64,000 nt of DNA, taken from contig CAWDDB010000008.1 in the NCBI GenBank assembly GCA_963800975.1, positions 744,001-808,000 on the forward strand, written 5' to 3'. Shown here piece after piece: positions 1 through 9,154 of the stretch. The notes beneath the pieces are model-generated. The model was not told the origin of the DNA, did no database searches, and saw only the letters and a list, made by a program, of their open reading frames with translations. The DNA is from JALYGY01 sp963800975. Lineage in GTDB: Bacteria; Actinomycetota; Rubrobacteria; Rubrobacterales; Rubrobacteraceae. The translations under genes were made by a program, and so were the position numbers. Positions within the stretch are counted from its first letter, which is position 1. Each line of letters begins with the position of its first letter.

Positions 1-326
1 TGTCGCGCAACGCTCGAGACGAGTCCGTCTCGGACGACGAAAACGGTCGCCACGGTCGCGCTTCCGGTGACCTCGCCGGAGTCGGGGGAGCGCCACCGTG
101 CCGCCTCCTCGACAACCACCGTCTCGCCCCTGTGGAAGACGCGCTGGGGCTCGAGGTCGACGTTCGCCCGTGACACCCACTCGCGCAGCAACCCGGAGCC
201 GGCGCCGCTTCCCCGGGGGCCGCCCACCCGCACTTCGGGGTCCGACAATCGCACGAGGCGGTCCGCGTCGCCCTGGTTCAAGGCCTCGTGCCAGTCCCTG
301 ACGGTATCCAGCTCGGGGGTGGTCAA
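1..326 (-). CDS. NTF2/SnoaL-like protein, C-terminus cut by window edge
   Basis: About 108 residues are visible before the frame runs off the window. The protein begins MTTPELDTVRDWHEALNQGD and has the pattern of SnoaL/NTF2-like cone-shaped proteins: an N-terminal helix with WHEALNQGDADRL, then beta strands such as GETVVVEEAARW and TVATVFVVRDG. The start is TTG, whose bases overlap the purF stop as TTGA, so translation is probably coupled to purF and it is the last visible gene of the purine operon. The family includes cyclases, isomerases and binding proteins; no substrate can be assigned. A second, unrelated-looking NTF2-like gene lies at 54726-55142. Confidence 0.7.
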   Translation of the reverse strand, partial: MTTPELDTVRDWHEALNQGDADRLVRLSDPEVRVGGPRGSGAGSGLLREWVSRANVDLEPQRVFHRGETVVVEEAARWRSPDSGEVTGSATVATVFVVRDGLVSSVAR

Positions 327-1768
327 GTGCCGGCGCCCGCGTAGTGGGTTCGGTCCTCCAGCGCGAACTTCTCGGAGGTGCCGCGGATCGGGTAGTCGCC
401 GTCGAAGCAGGCCCGGCACAGGCGTCCCTTGGGCTGGCCGGTGGCGGCAACCATCGCCTCGTTCGAGAGGTAGGCCAGTGTGGTGGCCCCGATCTGGGCC
501 CGGATCTCCTCCACGGAGTAGTTGGCCCCGACGAGCTGCTCCTTCGTGTCCATGTCTATGCCGTAGTAGCAGGGGCCTTTGATCGGCGGCGAGGAGACAC
601 GAAAGTGAACCTCGGTCGCGCCAGCGTCGAAGAGAAGCCTGACGAGCTTGCGGCTCGTGTTCCCCCGCACGATGGAGTCGTCCACGACGACTACGCGCTT
701 GCCCTCGATGACCGAGGGAAGCGGGTTGAGCTTTAGCCTTAACCCGAGCTGGCGCATCCCATCCGACGGCTGGATAAAGGTCCTGCCAACGTAGCGGTTC
801 TTGATGAGCCCGTCAGCGTAGGGTATGCCGCTCCTGCGCGAGTACCCGACCGCGGCCGAGGCACCGGAATCTGGGACCGGTATCACGACGTCGGCCTCGA
901 CCGGGGCTTCCTCGGCGAGCAGCTCCCCCATGGTCCCTCGCGCGCCAGCCACCTCCCGCCCGTCGAAGCGGGAATCGGGCCGGGCGAAGTAGACGTACTC
1001 GAAGACGCAGAGGGCCGGGCGAGGGCTCTCGCCCCTGATGCTTTGCAGGCCCGAATCGTCGATCACTATGACCTCGCCGGGGGCGACCTCCCGCAGAAAG
1101 CGGGCGCCGATGATGTCCAGCCCGCAAGTCTCGCTGGAGATGGCGTAGCCGCCGTCCACCTCGCCGACGCAGAGCGGCCTGAAGCCGTGCGGGTCGCGGA
1201 AGGCGACGAGTTTGTCCCGGAAGATCATGGCCACCGAGTAGGCTCCCTCGAAGCGCCGCATCGCCGCCTGCACTGCCTCGCCGACAGACCGGCCCTGCTC
1301 GAGCTCCTTGACGGCGGCCGCCGCTATGAAGGTCGTGTCCGAGGTCGAGTTGAACTCGAATCCCTCCTCTTCGAGCTCCCGGCCAAGACCCACGGCGTTC
1401 ACCAGGTTCCCGTTGTGGGCGACGGCGACGTTGAGCTCGCCCCTGCCGTGGAACTCGGGCTGGGCGTTCTCCCAGGAGGCGGATCCCGTGGTGGAGTAGC
1501 GCACGTGCCCGAGCGAGATGTGTCCAGTCTCGAGCGCGGCGAGCCTCGAGGCGTCGAAGACCTGGGAGACCAGGCCCATGTCGCGCACGGCGGTCGTCCG
1601 CTCGCCGTCCGAGACGGCGATCCCGGCCGACTCCTGCCCACGGTGCTGCAGGGCGTAGAGGCCGAAGTACGTGCGCTGGGCCAGCTCGCCCTCGAGCTCG
1701 CGCGAGTACAGGCCGAAGACCCCGCAGGCCTCTTTCGGCTTCCCGTCGTCGTGAAGACCTTCGCTCAC
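323..1768 (-). CDS. purF: amidophosphoribosyltransferase PurF
   Basis: Catalyses the first committed step of purine synthesis, PRPP plus glutamine to 5-phosphoribosylamine. 481 residues, normal length. The N-terminal class II glutaminase has its nucleophile at Cys15 (KEACGVFG), so a short propeptide is removed as in the Bacillus-type enzyme. The PRPP loop is VVVVDDSIVRGNTS. Four cysteines match the Bacillus-type 4Fe-4S ligands: ALCVFEY, GPCYYGID and the pair in LCRACFDG. The GTG start has a GGAGG ribosome site upstream (AGGAGGGCTCT on the coding strand). It lies 15 bases after the cupin gene. Confidence 0.97.
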   Translation of the reverse strand: MSEGLHDDGKPKEACGVFGLYSRELEGELAQRTYFGLYALQHRGQESAGIAVSDGERTTAVRDMGLVSQVFDASRLAALETGHISLGHVRYSTTGSASWENAQPEFHGRGELNVAVAHNGNLVNAVGLGRELEEEGFEFNSTSDTTFIAAAAVKELEQGRSVGEAVQAAMRRFEGAYSVAMIFRDKLVAFRDPHGFRPLCVGEVDGGYAISSETCGLDIIGARFLREVAPGEVIVIDDSGLQSIRGESPRPALCVFEYVYFARPDSRFDGREVAGARGTMGELLAEEAPVEADVVIPVPDSGASAAVGYSRRSGIPYADGLIKNRYVGRTFIQPSDGMRQLGLRLKLNPLPSVIEGKRVVVVDDSIVRGNTSRKLVRLLFDAGATEVHFRVSSPPIKGPCYYGIDMDTKEQLVGANYSVEEIRAQIGATTLAYLSNEAMVAATGQPKGRLCRACFDGDYPIRGTSEKFALEDRTHYAGAGT

Positions 1769-1783
1769 AGAGCCCTCCTGGTC

Positions 1784-2149
1784 TCAGATCCTGTCCAACT
1801 CCGGAACCGTCATCTCGTCCCGGACGTTGCCCGTGTTGAGCGTCGTGGCCGGCTCGAACAGCATCACGTGTGCCTCTTCGTCTGCCACCGGCCGGTGCTC
1901 GATCCCACGCGGGACGACGATGAAGTCGCCCTGCTCGATGGTAACGCTGCGGTCCCGAAATTCCATCCGGAAACTGCCTTTCACCACGTAGAAAAGCTCG
2001 TCCTCCTCGTCGTGGTGGTGCCAGACGAACTCGCCGAGGATCTTGACGAGCTTGACGTGCTGCCCGTTGAGCTCGCCCACCACCTTGGGGCTCCAGTGCT
2101 CCTCGAAAAGACCAAACTTCTCCTCGACGTTCACCTTCTCGACGCTCAA
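1784..2149 (-). CDS. small cupin-domain protein inside the purine operon
   Basis: A single-domain cupin of 121 residues. Motif 1 is GEFVWHHHDEEDELFYVVKG and motif 2 is GDFIVVPRGIEHRP, giving the usual His/His/Glu/His metal site. The TTG start overlaps the purL stop (TTGA), and purF follows, so it is translated with the purine genes. Small cupins of this kind bind sugars, nucleotides or small acids, or act as mannose-6-phosphate isomerase-like enzymes. Placement between purL and purF suggests a role tied to purine or PRPP metabolism, but nothing in the sequence shows which. Confidence 0.85.
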   Translation of the reverse strand: MSVEKVNVEEKFGLFEEHWSPKVVGELNGQHVKLVKILGEFVWHHHDEEDELFYVVKGSFRMEFRDRSVTIEQGDFIVVPRGIEHRPVADEEAHVMLFEPATTLNTGNVRDEMTVPELDRI

Positions 2150-4383
2150 TGTGTCACCTCTGCGACCCCCGGAGCACCGAACAGATCCCGCTCGTAGGCT
2201 ACCCTAAGGTCCCACAGGCTCAGGTCGACGAGGTCGCCGATCTTGAACCTGTCGCCGCTGGCGTAGCCGACCTGGTCATAAGCCACGTCTCCGAGCGCGA
2301 CCTGCAGTTCGTCCCAGCGTTCCTCTGGTACCGCGACCAGGAAACTCGAGCCGCCTTCGCCAAAGAGTGTCCGGAGGATATCCTTGGATCCGATCGCATC
2401 GAGCTCGGCGTCTAAGTATTCGAACCCGATTCCACCGGCCAGCGCCATCTCCGCAAGCGTAACCGCTTCCCCGCCACCAGAGATGTCGTGCGCCGTGTCC
2501 ACGAGACCTGATCGGATCATCTCGCGCACCAGGTCGGCGGTCTTTTTCAAGGCAGCCAGGTCCGGGTACGGTGGCTTGCCGGCTACTCGACCGTGCACTA
2601 TCTCCAGGTACTCGGACCCGGCGAGCGAGACGCCGGGCCCGCCCCCGATCACGACGACCATGTCCCCCTCGCGCTTGAAACCGGGCGTGGCATGACACCC
2701 GACGTCCTCGAGCACACCGACCATGCCGACAACTGGTGTCGGGTAAACCCCGCCGGCCTCGGTCTCGTTGTAGAGGCTGACGTTCCCGCTCACGACGGGG
2801 GTGCCGAGGGCTTCGCACGCCTCGGCCATACCCTCGATGCACTGGGCGAGCTGGTAGTAGCCCTCCGGCTTCTCGGGGTTGCCGAAGTTCAGACAGTTGG
2901 TGAGGGCAACCGGGGTCGCACCGACGCAGGAGAGGTTGCGGTAAGCCTCGGCCACCGTCGCGGCGCCTCCGCCCCGCGGTTCGAGGTAGCAGTGGCGGCC
3001 CCGTCCGTCCGTGGTCAGGGCGTACCCGCGGTTCGTGCCTTTGATACGCATCACCGCGGCGTCTGCCCCAGGCAGCACGGCGGTGTTCGTGCCGACCTGG
3101 TGGTCGTACTGCTCGAAGATCGAACGCCGCGAGCAAAGGTTCGGGTGCGCGAGCATCCTCAGCAAGACCTCGTTGTAAGGATGATCCGCCGGGGCGTCCA
3201 TGCGGGGGTCGGGGACTTCGCCGGGGTCGAAGCTTTGCACCTCATCCAGGTACGGTGGTCTGACGACGTCGCGCTCGTAGGAGGGAGCGTCGGCCAGGTA
3301 TTCGGCCGGGACGGAGCCTACGTTCTCGCCGCCGTGCATCACGCGCAGGTCGCCGTGTTCTGCGACGCGCCCGATCACGGCCCCTACCAGCCCGTAGCGC
3401 TCGGCGAGGGCGAGGACCCGATCCTCCTTCTCCGGCTCGATGATGGCGAGCATCCTCTCCTGAGACTCGGAGATGACTATCTCGTAGGGCTGCATGCCGC
3501 TCTCGCGCAAGGGCACCTTCGCGGCGTCTATCTCGATGCCGACGCCGCCCTTGGCTGCCATCTCCGAGGCAGACGACGCTATCCCCGCGGCGCCGAGGTC
3601 CTGCAGGGAGACGAGAAGGCCCTCCTCGAGGAGCTCCAGGCAACACTCGATCAGGACCTTCTCCGCGAAGGGATCTCCGACCTGGACGTTCGACCGCTTC
3701 GACTCGGACTCCTCGGAGAGCTCGTCCGAGGCGAAGGTGGCCCCGTGGATTCCGTCGCGCCCGGTCTTCGAGCCCAGGAGAACCACGAGGTTCCCCTCCC
3801 CCGTCGCCCCCGACCGGACGAGGTCTTCTTTCCGGATCAAGCCCACGCACATCGCGTTGACCAGCGGGTTGCCCGAGTAGGCGGGGGCGAACTCGACCTC
3901 CCCGCCGACGGTGGGCACCCCGACCGCGTTGCCGTAGCCCCCGATCCCACGCACCACCTCTTCGGTCAGGTACCTGTTCCTACCCACATCGAGCGGCCCG
4001 AACCTGAGGGAGTCTAGGAGAGCGACCGGCCTCGCCCCCATGGCCAGGATGTCCCTGATGATGCCGCCGACGCCGGTGGCGGCGCCCTCGTAGGGCTCTA
4101 CGGCCGAAGGGTGGTTGTGGCTCTCCACCTTGAACGCCAGCGCCCACCCATCCCCCACCTCGACGACGCCGGCGTTCTCGCCGGGCCCTTGCAAGACTGC
4201 TGGACCAGAGCTCGGAAACCGTTTCAGGAGGGGCCTGGAGTTCTTGTAGCCACAGTGTTCGCTCCACATCACCGAGAACAGCGAGAGCTCCATGTAGTTG
4301 GGCGGGCGGCCGAGCAGCTCGAGGATGCGGTCGTACTCGAAGTCCGAGAGGCCGAGGGAGGTGTAGGTCTCCTGGAGGCTCAA
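2146..4383 (-). CDS. purL: phosphoribosylformylglycinamidine synthase, large subunit PurL
   Basis: The ATP-dependent amidation subunit that converts FGAR to FGAM with ammonia from PurQ and with PurS as adaptor. 745 residues, the length of the small-type PurL. The N-terminus has PPNYMELSLFSVMWSEHCGY, typical of the family; AIRS-type nucleotide folds follow, including KVESHNHPSAVEPYEGAATG. The TTG start is chosen because it overlaps the purQ stop (TTGA). The frame is open much further upstream, but that part is antisense-style noise over purQ. The stop overlaps the cupin start. Confidence 0.96.
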   Translation of the reverse strand: MSLQETYTSLGLSDFEYDRILELLGRPPNYMELSLFSVMWSEHCGYKNSRPLLKRFPSSGPAVLQGPGENAGVVEVGDGWALAFKVESHNHPSAVEPYEGAATGVGGIIRDILAMGARPVALLDSLRFGPLDVGRNRYLTEEVVRGIGGYGNAVGVPTVGGEVEFAPAYSGNPLVNAMCVGLIRKEDLVRSGATGEGNLVVLLGSKTGRDGIHGATFASDELSEESESKRSNVQVGDPFAEKVLIECCLELLEEGLLVSLQDLGAAGIASSASEMAAKGGVGIEIDAAKVPLRESGMQPYEIVISESQERMLAIIEPEKEDRVLALAERYGLVGAVIGRVAEHGDLRVMHGGENVGSVPAEYLADAPSYERDVVRPPYLDEVQSFDPGEVPDPRMDAPADHPYNEVLLRMLAHPNLCSRRSIFEQYDHQVGTNTAVLPGADAAVMRIKGTNRGYALTTDGRGRHCYLEPRGGGAATVAEAYRNLSCVGATPVALTNCLNFGNPEKPEGYYQLAQCIEGMAEACEALGTPVVSGNVSLYNETEAGGVYPTPVVGMVGVLEDVGCHATPGFKREGDMVVVIGGGPGVSLAGSEYLEIVHGRVAGKPPYPDLAALKKTADLVREMIRSGLVDTAHDISGGGEAVTLAEMALAGGIGFEYLDAELDAIGSKDILRTLFGEGGSSFLVAVPEERWDELQVALGDVAYDQVGYASGDRFKIGDLVDLSLWDLRVAYERDLFGAPGVAEVTH

Positions 4384-5042
4384 ACCCTCGCCCCAGCCAG
4401 GACGGAGCGCAGGATCCGCAGCCCGTCCTCCGAGCCTAGCAGCTCCTCCGAGACGCGCTCGGGGTGGGGCATGATGCCGACGACGTTGCGGCCTTCGTTG
4501 CAGACCCCCGCGATGTCGTTGGCCGAGCCGTTCGGGTTCTCGAGGTAGCGGAGCACGACGCGGTCTTCGTCCTCCAGCCGCGCGAGCGTCTCCGGGTCGG
4601 CGAAGTAGTTGCCCTCGTTGTGGGCGACCGGGAGCACGAGCTCCTCGCCTCCGTCGCACGCCGCGGTCCAGGGCGTCCCCGTCATCTCGACGCGCACGCG
4701 CACCCGCCGGCACACGAACCGCATGTGCGTGTTCCTGAGCAGCGCGCCAGGCAGGAGGTGCGCCTCGGTCAGTACCTGGAAGCCGTTGCAGACGCCGAGG
4801 ATGGGTCCCCCTGCGCGGGCGAAATCCTCGAGCGGGGCCATGACGCTCGCGAAGCGGGCGATGGCTCCGGGCCTCAGGTAATCGCCGTAGGAGAAGCCGC
4901 CGGGCACGATCACGGCGTCGGAGCCCTTGAGGTCCGCGTCGGCGTGCCACAGCTCGACCGGCTCCGCGCCCATAAGCTCGACCGCGTGCAGGGCGTCCCG
5001 GTCGCAGTTGGAACCGGGAAAGGTCGTTACCCCGATTTTCAT
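4380..5042 (-). CDS. purQ: phosphoribosylformylglycinamidine synthase, glutaminase subunit PurQ
   Basis: Class I glutamine amidotransferase of 220 residues that supplies ammonia to PurL. The nucleophile elbow is GVCNGFQ with Cys85; the catalytic His-Glu pair lies near the end in MPHPERV. The N-terminus MKIGVTTFPGSNCDRD is characteristic. An ATG start is preceded by a G-rich site (GGGGGTGACGG). It ends in a TTGA overlap with purL. The upstream spacer to purS (about 70 bases) is not tight and holds a GGGAGT-rich repeat. Confidence 0.96.
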   Translation of the reverse strand: MKIGVTTFPGSNCDRDALHAVELMGAEPVELWHADADLKGSDAVIVPGGFSYGDYLRPGAIARFASVMAPLEDFARAGGPILGVCNGFQVLTEAHLLPGALLRNTHMRFVCRRVRVRVEMTGTPWTAACDGGEELVLPVAHNEGNYFADPETLARLEDEDRVVLRYLENPNGSANDIAGVCNEGRNVVGIMPHPERVSEELLGSEDGLRILRSVLAGARV

Positions 5043-5060
5043 CCGTCACCCCCTGCGTTC

Positions 5061-5113
5061 GGGAGTCGGGAGATAGGGAGTAGGGAGTCGCAGGAGCGTT
5101 TTCCCAACTCCCT
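5061..5113. repeat. GGGAGT-rich intergenic repeat, copy A
   Basis: Between purS and purQ the + strand has four closely spaced copies of GGGAGT or close variants, then a short spacer, then AACTCCCT, so AGGGAGT can pair with ACTCCCT. A longer related copy lies at 47926-47997 between sir and the frhB-like gene. The shared parts are GGGAGTCGGGAG, TAGGGAGTCG and a C/T-rich return arm. Both copies sit inside operons transcribed on the minus strand. Confidence 0.55.
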
Positions 5114-5349
5114 CATCCAACAACCTCCCACTCGTAATCCTCTATCGTCGGGTTGGCGAGTAGCCTTCGGCACATCGCGTCCACCTCTTCGGCGCTCTCG
5201 ACCTCCATCTCGATAAGCCTGCCCACGTGGACGGACCTGACCCCCCCGAAGCCCAGCGCGGGGAGTGCGCTGCGGACCGCCTCGCCCTGGGGGTCCAGGA
5301 TCCCGGCCTTCGGGCGGACGAGGACGCGAACCTTGTAGGTCTCGGGCAT
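5113..5349 (-). CDS. purS: phosphoribosylformylglycinamidine synthase subunit PurS
   Basis: 78 residues, beginning MPETYKVRVLVRPKAGILDP and ending YEWEVVG. PurS is the small dimeric adaptor of the PurLQS complex in bacteria with a short PurL, which matches the 745-residue PurL here. The ATG at 5349 is chosen over upstream starts because family members begin exactly at the strand xYKVRVLVxPK. The gene sits between purC and purQ, the normal order. Confidence 0.95.
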   Translation of the reverse strand: MPETYKVRVLVRPKAGILDPQGEAVRSALPALGFGGVRSVHVGRLIEMEVESAEEVDAMCRRLLANPTIEDYEWEVVG

Positions 5350-5411
5350 CAGGTCTCGGTCCTCAGCAGCGCTTGCCTTACCCGAAGACCCGTGGTCTGT
5401 GGCGTGTGGCC

Positions 5412-6137
5412 TCAATCCACCGCGCCCCGCTGCGTTATCTCCTGGACGCGTCTCAGCATCTCCGCGTAGGCGTCCTCGACGCCGCCCATGTCCCGCCTGA
5501 AGCGGTCCTTGTCCAGCCTCTCGCCGGTCTCCTTGTCCCAGAAGCGGCAGGTGTCGGGGCTGATCTCGTCTGCGAGCATAAGATTCCCGGATGCGTCGCG
5601 CCCTGCCTCTATCTTGAAGTCCACGAGGACGACGCCACGCTCGTCGAAGAAGGGCGTGAGGATCTCGTTCACCTTCAGCCCCAGCTCCTCGCAGAACTCG
5701 AGGTCCTCGTCCGAGACGCCAAGCTCCCTGAAATGGTACCAGTTGAGCAGGGGATCCCCGAGGTCGTCGTCCTTGTAGCAGAGCTCGACTATGGGCGCTT
5801 TGAGCCTGATCCCCTCTTCGTAGCCGAGGCGCTTCGCGAGGGAGCCTGCGGCCACGTTGCGCACGATTATCTCCACGGGCAGCATCTCGAGCCTCATGGT
5901 CTTGATGGCCGCATCGTCCACCTGCTCGACGAAGTGGGTCGGGACGCCGTGCGCTTCGAGGTAGGCGAAGATGGTCGCGCTCATGGTCGCGTTCGTGCGG
6001 CCCTTGTCCTTCCAGGATCCTCGCTTCTGGGCGTTGAACGCGGTGGCGTCGTCCTTGTAGCGGTGGACGAGCATGTCCTCTTCGTCCGTCACGAACACCT
6101 TCTTGGCTTTTCCTTCGTACAGGATCTCTTCAGGCAC
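5412..6137 (-). CDS. purC: SAICAR synthetase PurC
   Basis: Joins CAIR and aspartate to give SAICAR. 241 residues, standard for the bacterial single-domain enzyme. Visible family features are ILYEGKAKKVF at the N-terminus, the MEMLPVE-like stretch LEMLPVEIIVRNVAAGS, LVDFKIEAGRD, and ISPDTCRFWD. The GTG start lies inside the last codons of purB (an 8-base overlap), indicating coupled translation. Confidence 0.96.
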   Translation of the reverse strand: MPEEILYEGKAKKVFVTDEEDMLVHRYKDDATAFNAQKRGSWKDKGRTNATMSATIFAYLEAHGVPTHFVEQVDDAAIKTMRLEMLPVEIIVRNVAAGSLAKRLGYEEGIRLKAPIVELCYKDDDLGDPLLNWYHFRELGVSDEDLEFCEELGLKVNEILTPFFDERGVVLVDFKIEAGRDASGNLMLADEISPDTCRFWDKETGERLDKDRFRRDMGGVEDAYAEMLRRVQEITQRGAVD

Positions 6138-7446
6138 TCTCCAGCCTCCCTTTCAGGGCCTCTACCCTCTCGAAGACAACGTCGGTGTTGCGCAGCGCGT
6201 GCGCGGGGTCGAAGAGATCCCCGAGCGCCGCTCCCAGGTGCTCGCGCACCTCCTCTTTCTCCTCGAGCAACTCTCGAAACCCGCCCTCTCCCTCCCACGC
6301 CTGCATCGCCGCGCCCTGGACGACCGCGTAGGCGTCGTCGCGCGACATCCCCGCCTCGACGAGGGCGAGTAGCACGCGTCCCGAGTACACCACGCCGCCG
6401 CCCAGGTTGAGGTTCTCTAGCATCCGGTCCTTGTGCACCTGCAGGCCGCGCAGGATACGCCCGGCGGTCCGGAGCATATATAGCGCGAGGATCGTGGCGT
6501 CGGGAAGCACCACCCGCTCGGCGGAAGAGTGGGATATGTCCCGCTCCTGCCAGAGGGCGTTGTTCTCGAAGCCGACGCTCGCGTAGCCGCGCATCACGCG
6601 CGCCATCCCGCACAGGCGCTCGCACAGGATCGGGTTGCGCTTGTGGGGCATGGCCGAGGAGCCCTTCTGGCCGCGGCCGAAAGGCTCGGCCAGCTCCCTC
6701 ACCTCCGTGCGCTGGGAGCCCCGGATCTCCAGTGCTATCTTCTCGATGGTGGAGCCGAGGATGGCCAGGGATGAGAGGACCTCGGCGTGACGGTCGCGCT
6801 GCACGACCTGCGTCGAGGCGGGCGCGGGCTTTATTCCTAGCTCCTCGCAGGCGAGCGCCTCGACCTTGGGGTCCACGTTCGCGTAGACGCCGACGGCGCC
6901 GGAGATCTTGCCGACCGCTGCGACCTCCCGCGCGTGCGCCAGCCTCTCGAGATTGCGTTCCATCTCGAAGGCCCACACCGCGAGCTTGTGCCCGAGGACG
7001 GTCGGCTCGGCGTGGACTCCGTGCGTACGCCCGATCATGACGGTGCGCCGGTGCTGCAGGGCCATCTCGCAGAGCAGGAGCGCCAGATCCCTGGCCTCCG
7101 CGGAGATCATCTCCAGCGCATCGCGCAGCTGCAGGGCGCCCGCCGTGTCCACCACGTCCGAGCTCGTCAGACCGAAGTGGAAGTGGCGGGCGACGGGATC
7201 GTCCACCGTCTCGGCGACGGTCGAGACGAAGGCGATGACGTCGTGGTTGGTCTCAGCCTCTACCTCGCGGATGCGCTCGACGGTGAAGGCGGCCCTCCGC
7301 GCTAGCTCCTCGACCTCCCCGGCGGGGATCTCGCCCAGCCTAGCCCGCGCGCGGCAGACGGCGAGCTCTACCTCCAGCCACGAGCCGAACTTCGCCTCGT
7401 CGGTCCATACGGCCCCGATCTCCGGCAGGGTGTAGCGCTCTATCAT
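6130..7446 (-). CDS. purB: adenylosuccinate lyase PurB
   Basis: Acts twice in purine synthesis, splitting SAICAR and adenylosuccinate to release fumarate. 438 residues. The fumarase/aspartase superfamily signature is GSSAMPHKRNPI, with the flexible catalytic Ser loop, and TSSDVVDTA is the second family motif. The ATG start overlaps the purE stop (ATGA), and the stop overlaps purC. Confidence 0.96.
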   Translation of the reverse strand: MIERYTLPEIGAVWTDEAKFGSWLEVELAVCRARARLGEIPAGEVEELARRAAFTVERIREVEAETNHDVIAFVSTVAETVDDPVARHFHFGLTSSDVVDTAGALQLRDALEMISAEARDLALLLCEMALQHRRTVMIGRTHGVHAEPTVLGHKLAVWAFEMERNLERLAHAREVAAVGKISGAVGVYANVDPKVEALACEELGIKPAPASTQVVQRDRHAEVLSSLAILGSTIEKIALEIRGSQRTEVRELAEPFGRGQKGSSAMPHKRNPILCERLCGMARVMRGYASVGFENNALWQERDISHSSAERVVLPDATILALYMLRTAGRILRGLQVHKDRMLENLNLGGGVVYSGRVLLALVEAGMSRDDAYAVVQGAAMQAWEGEGGFRELLEEKEEVREHLGAALGDLFDPAHALRNTDVVFERVEALKGRLESA

Positions 7447-7880
7447 GGGCCGTTCTCTAGCCTCTCGGCCAGCTCTGGCTCGGAGATCGCTAGAATCTGC
7501 ACGGCAAGCACGGCGGCGTTGGCGGCGCCGTTGACGGCCACGGTGGCGACGGGGACGCCCGAGGGCATCTGCACGGTCGCGAGGAGCGCGTCGAACCCGC
7601 CCAGGGTTCCGGCGGCTATGGGGATCCCGATAACCGGCAGGTTTGTCCGCGCCGCGACGGCGCCGGCGAGGTGGGCCGCCATCCCGGCGGCGCAGATAAA
7701 GACCTTGATGCCCCGCCCCGGCGCGTTCGCGACGTACTCGGCCACGTCCTCGGGGTTGCGGTGCGCCGAGCGGACCTCCAGCTCGTACTCGACGCCGAGA
7801 TCATCGAGGCGCTTGGTGCACTTCTCCATGACCGGCAGGTCGGACTTGCTTCCGACCAGGATGCCTACGCTCGGGCTCAA
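7443..7880 (-). CDS. purE: N5-carboxyaminoimidazole ribonucleotide mutase PurE
   Basis: 145 residues. PurE class I signatures are GILVGSKSDLPVMEK, SAHRNPEDV (usually SAHRTP, so Asn replaces Thr) and GAANAAVLAVQIL. Class I PurE converts N5-CAIR to CAIR and usually needs PurK, which is not in this window. The TTG start overlaps the purD stop as TTGA, and the end overlaps purB as ATGA. Confidence 0.94.
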   Translation of the reverse strand: MSPSVGILVGSKSDLPVMEKCTKRLDDLGVEYELEVRSAHRNPEDVAEYVANAPGRGIKVFICAAGMAAHLAGAVAARTNLPVIGIPIAAGTLGGFDALLATVQMPSGVPVATVAVNGAANAAVLAVQILAISEPELAERLENGP

Positions 7881-9150
7881 AGCTCCTCCAGCTCTATCGC
7901 CTCCAGGGCGATGTCGGTGCGGTACTGCATGCCTTCGAAGTGGATCTGCTCGACCGCCGCGTAGGCGCGGGCGCGCGCCTCAATAACCGTCGGTCCCGTG
8001 CCCACGATGTTGAGGACCCGCCCCCCGCGGTGTAGAACGCGCCGTCGCTCTCCTCGGTCCCCGCGTGGTAGATGTAGACGCCGGCCGGGATGTTCTCGAG
8101 GCCAGAGATCCGGTCGCCCGACGACGAGGACTCCGGGTATCCCGCGGAGGCGAGCACGACGCACACGGCCTTGTCCGCCGACCAGGTTATCTCACGGCCG
8201 GCGATGTCCCCCACCTCGGAGGCGATCATCAGTTCCAGGAGGTCGGAGCCGAGACGGGGCAGTATGACCTGGGTCTCGGGGTCCCCGAAGCGGCAGTTGA
8301 ACTCCAGGGCCTTCGGGCCGTCCTCCGTGACCATCACCCCTGCGTACAGGAGCCCCGAGTAGGGCGCCCCGATGAGCGCCATCTGGTGGATGGTCGGGCG
8401 GATGATGTCCTCCAGGATCGCGGCGTAGGTCGCGGGTTCCATCCACATGAGCGGGGAATAGGCTCCCATCCCCCCGGTGTTCGGGCCTTCGCCGCCGTCG
8501 AATATGCGCTTGTAGTCCTGCGCCGGCAAGAAAGGCAGCATCTCGTGCCCGTCGGTCATGACGAAGACGGACGCCTCGCGTCCCTCCATGAACTCTTCGA
8601 TCACGATCCTCGCGCCTGCCGCCCCGAACTTCCCCCCGAAGGAAGCCCGCACCGCGTTCTCGGCCTCCTCGCGGCTGCGCGCCACGGTTACGCCCTTGCC
8701 GCCCGCCGCGCCGTCGGCCTTGACGACCACCGGGTAGTCGAGCCCACGGCGCAGGTAGGCGAGGGCGGCCGCCTCGCGGTCGAAGGCCTCGAAGCCGGCG
8801 GTGGGGACGCCGGCGTGCTTCATCAGCTCCTTAGCGAAGACCTTCGAGCCCTCTATGCGGGCGGCCGCGCGCGAGGGTCCGAAGACCTTCAGGTCCGCCT
8901 CCCAGAACGCCTCGGCTATGCCCCCGATCAGGGGGTCCTCCGGCCCAACGACCGTCAGGTCTATCTCGTTCTCCCGCGCGTAGTCGCGCAGGCCTGTCAG
9001 GTCGTCCGCGGGGATGTCCACCATGCGAGCGATGCGGGCGATGCCCGGGTTGCCCGGGGCGGCGTACATCTCGGGCTCCAGGGGACTCGCCGCCAGGGTC
9101 TCGACCAGCGCGTGCTCGCGCCCGCCTCCCCCGACGACCAACACCTTCAC
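7877..9150 (-). CDS. purD: phosphoribosylamine-glycine ligase PurD, interrupted by a one-base frameshift
   Basis: The N-terminal 370 or so residues are a normal ATP-grasp PurD: MKVLVVGGGGREHALVETL, then AAGGKGVTVARSREEA and EFNCRFGDPETQVILPRL. The frame is lost after DGAFYTAGG near 8021-8026, where the + strand has a run of six C. One extra base there would restore GRVLNIVGTGPTVIEARARA to the end, giving 424 residues, the usual length. The true C-terminus ends LEAIELEEL at 7877 and its stop overlaps the purE start. A run-length error in the assembly is the simplest explanation, since loss of PurD would block purine synthesis. Start is GTG. Confidence 0.9.
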
Positions 9151-9154
9151 GCCC

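Noticed and set aside
1043..2197. Long plus-strand open frame over purF and the cupin gene
   Set aside because: It is antisense to clearly conserved proteins, with atypical amino acid composition; long antisense frames are expected in high-GC DNA.
4384..5049. N-terminal extension of PurL
   Set aside because: The open frame upstream of 4383 overlaps the whole of purQ and reads as Arg/Pro-rich noise; PurL similarity starts right after the TTGA join.
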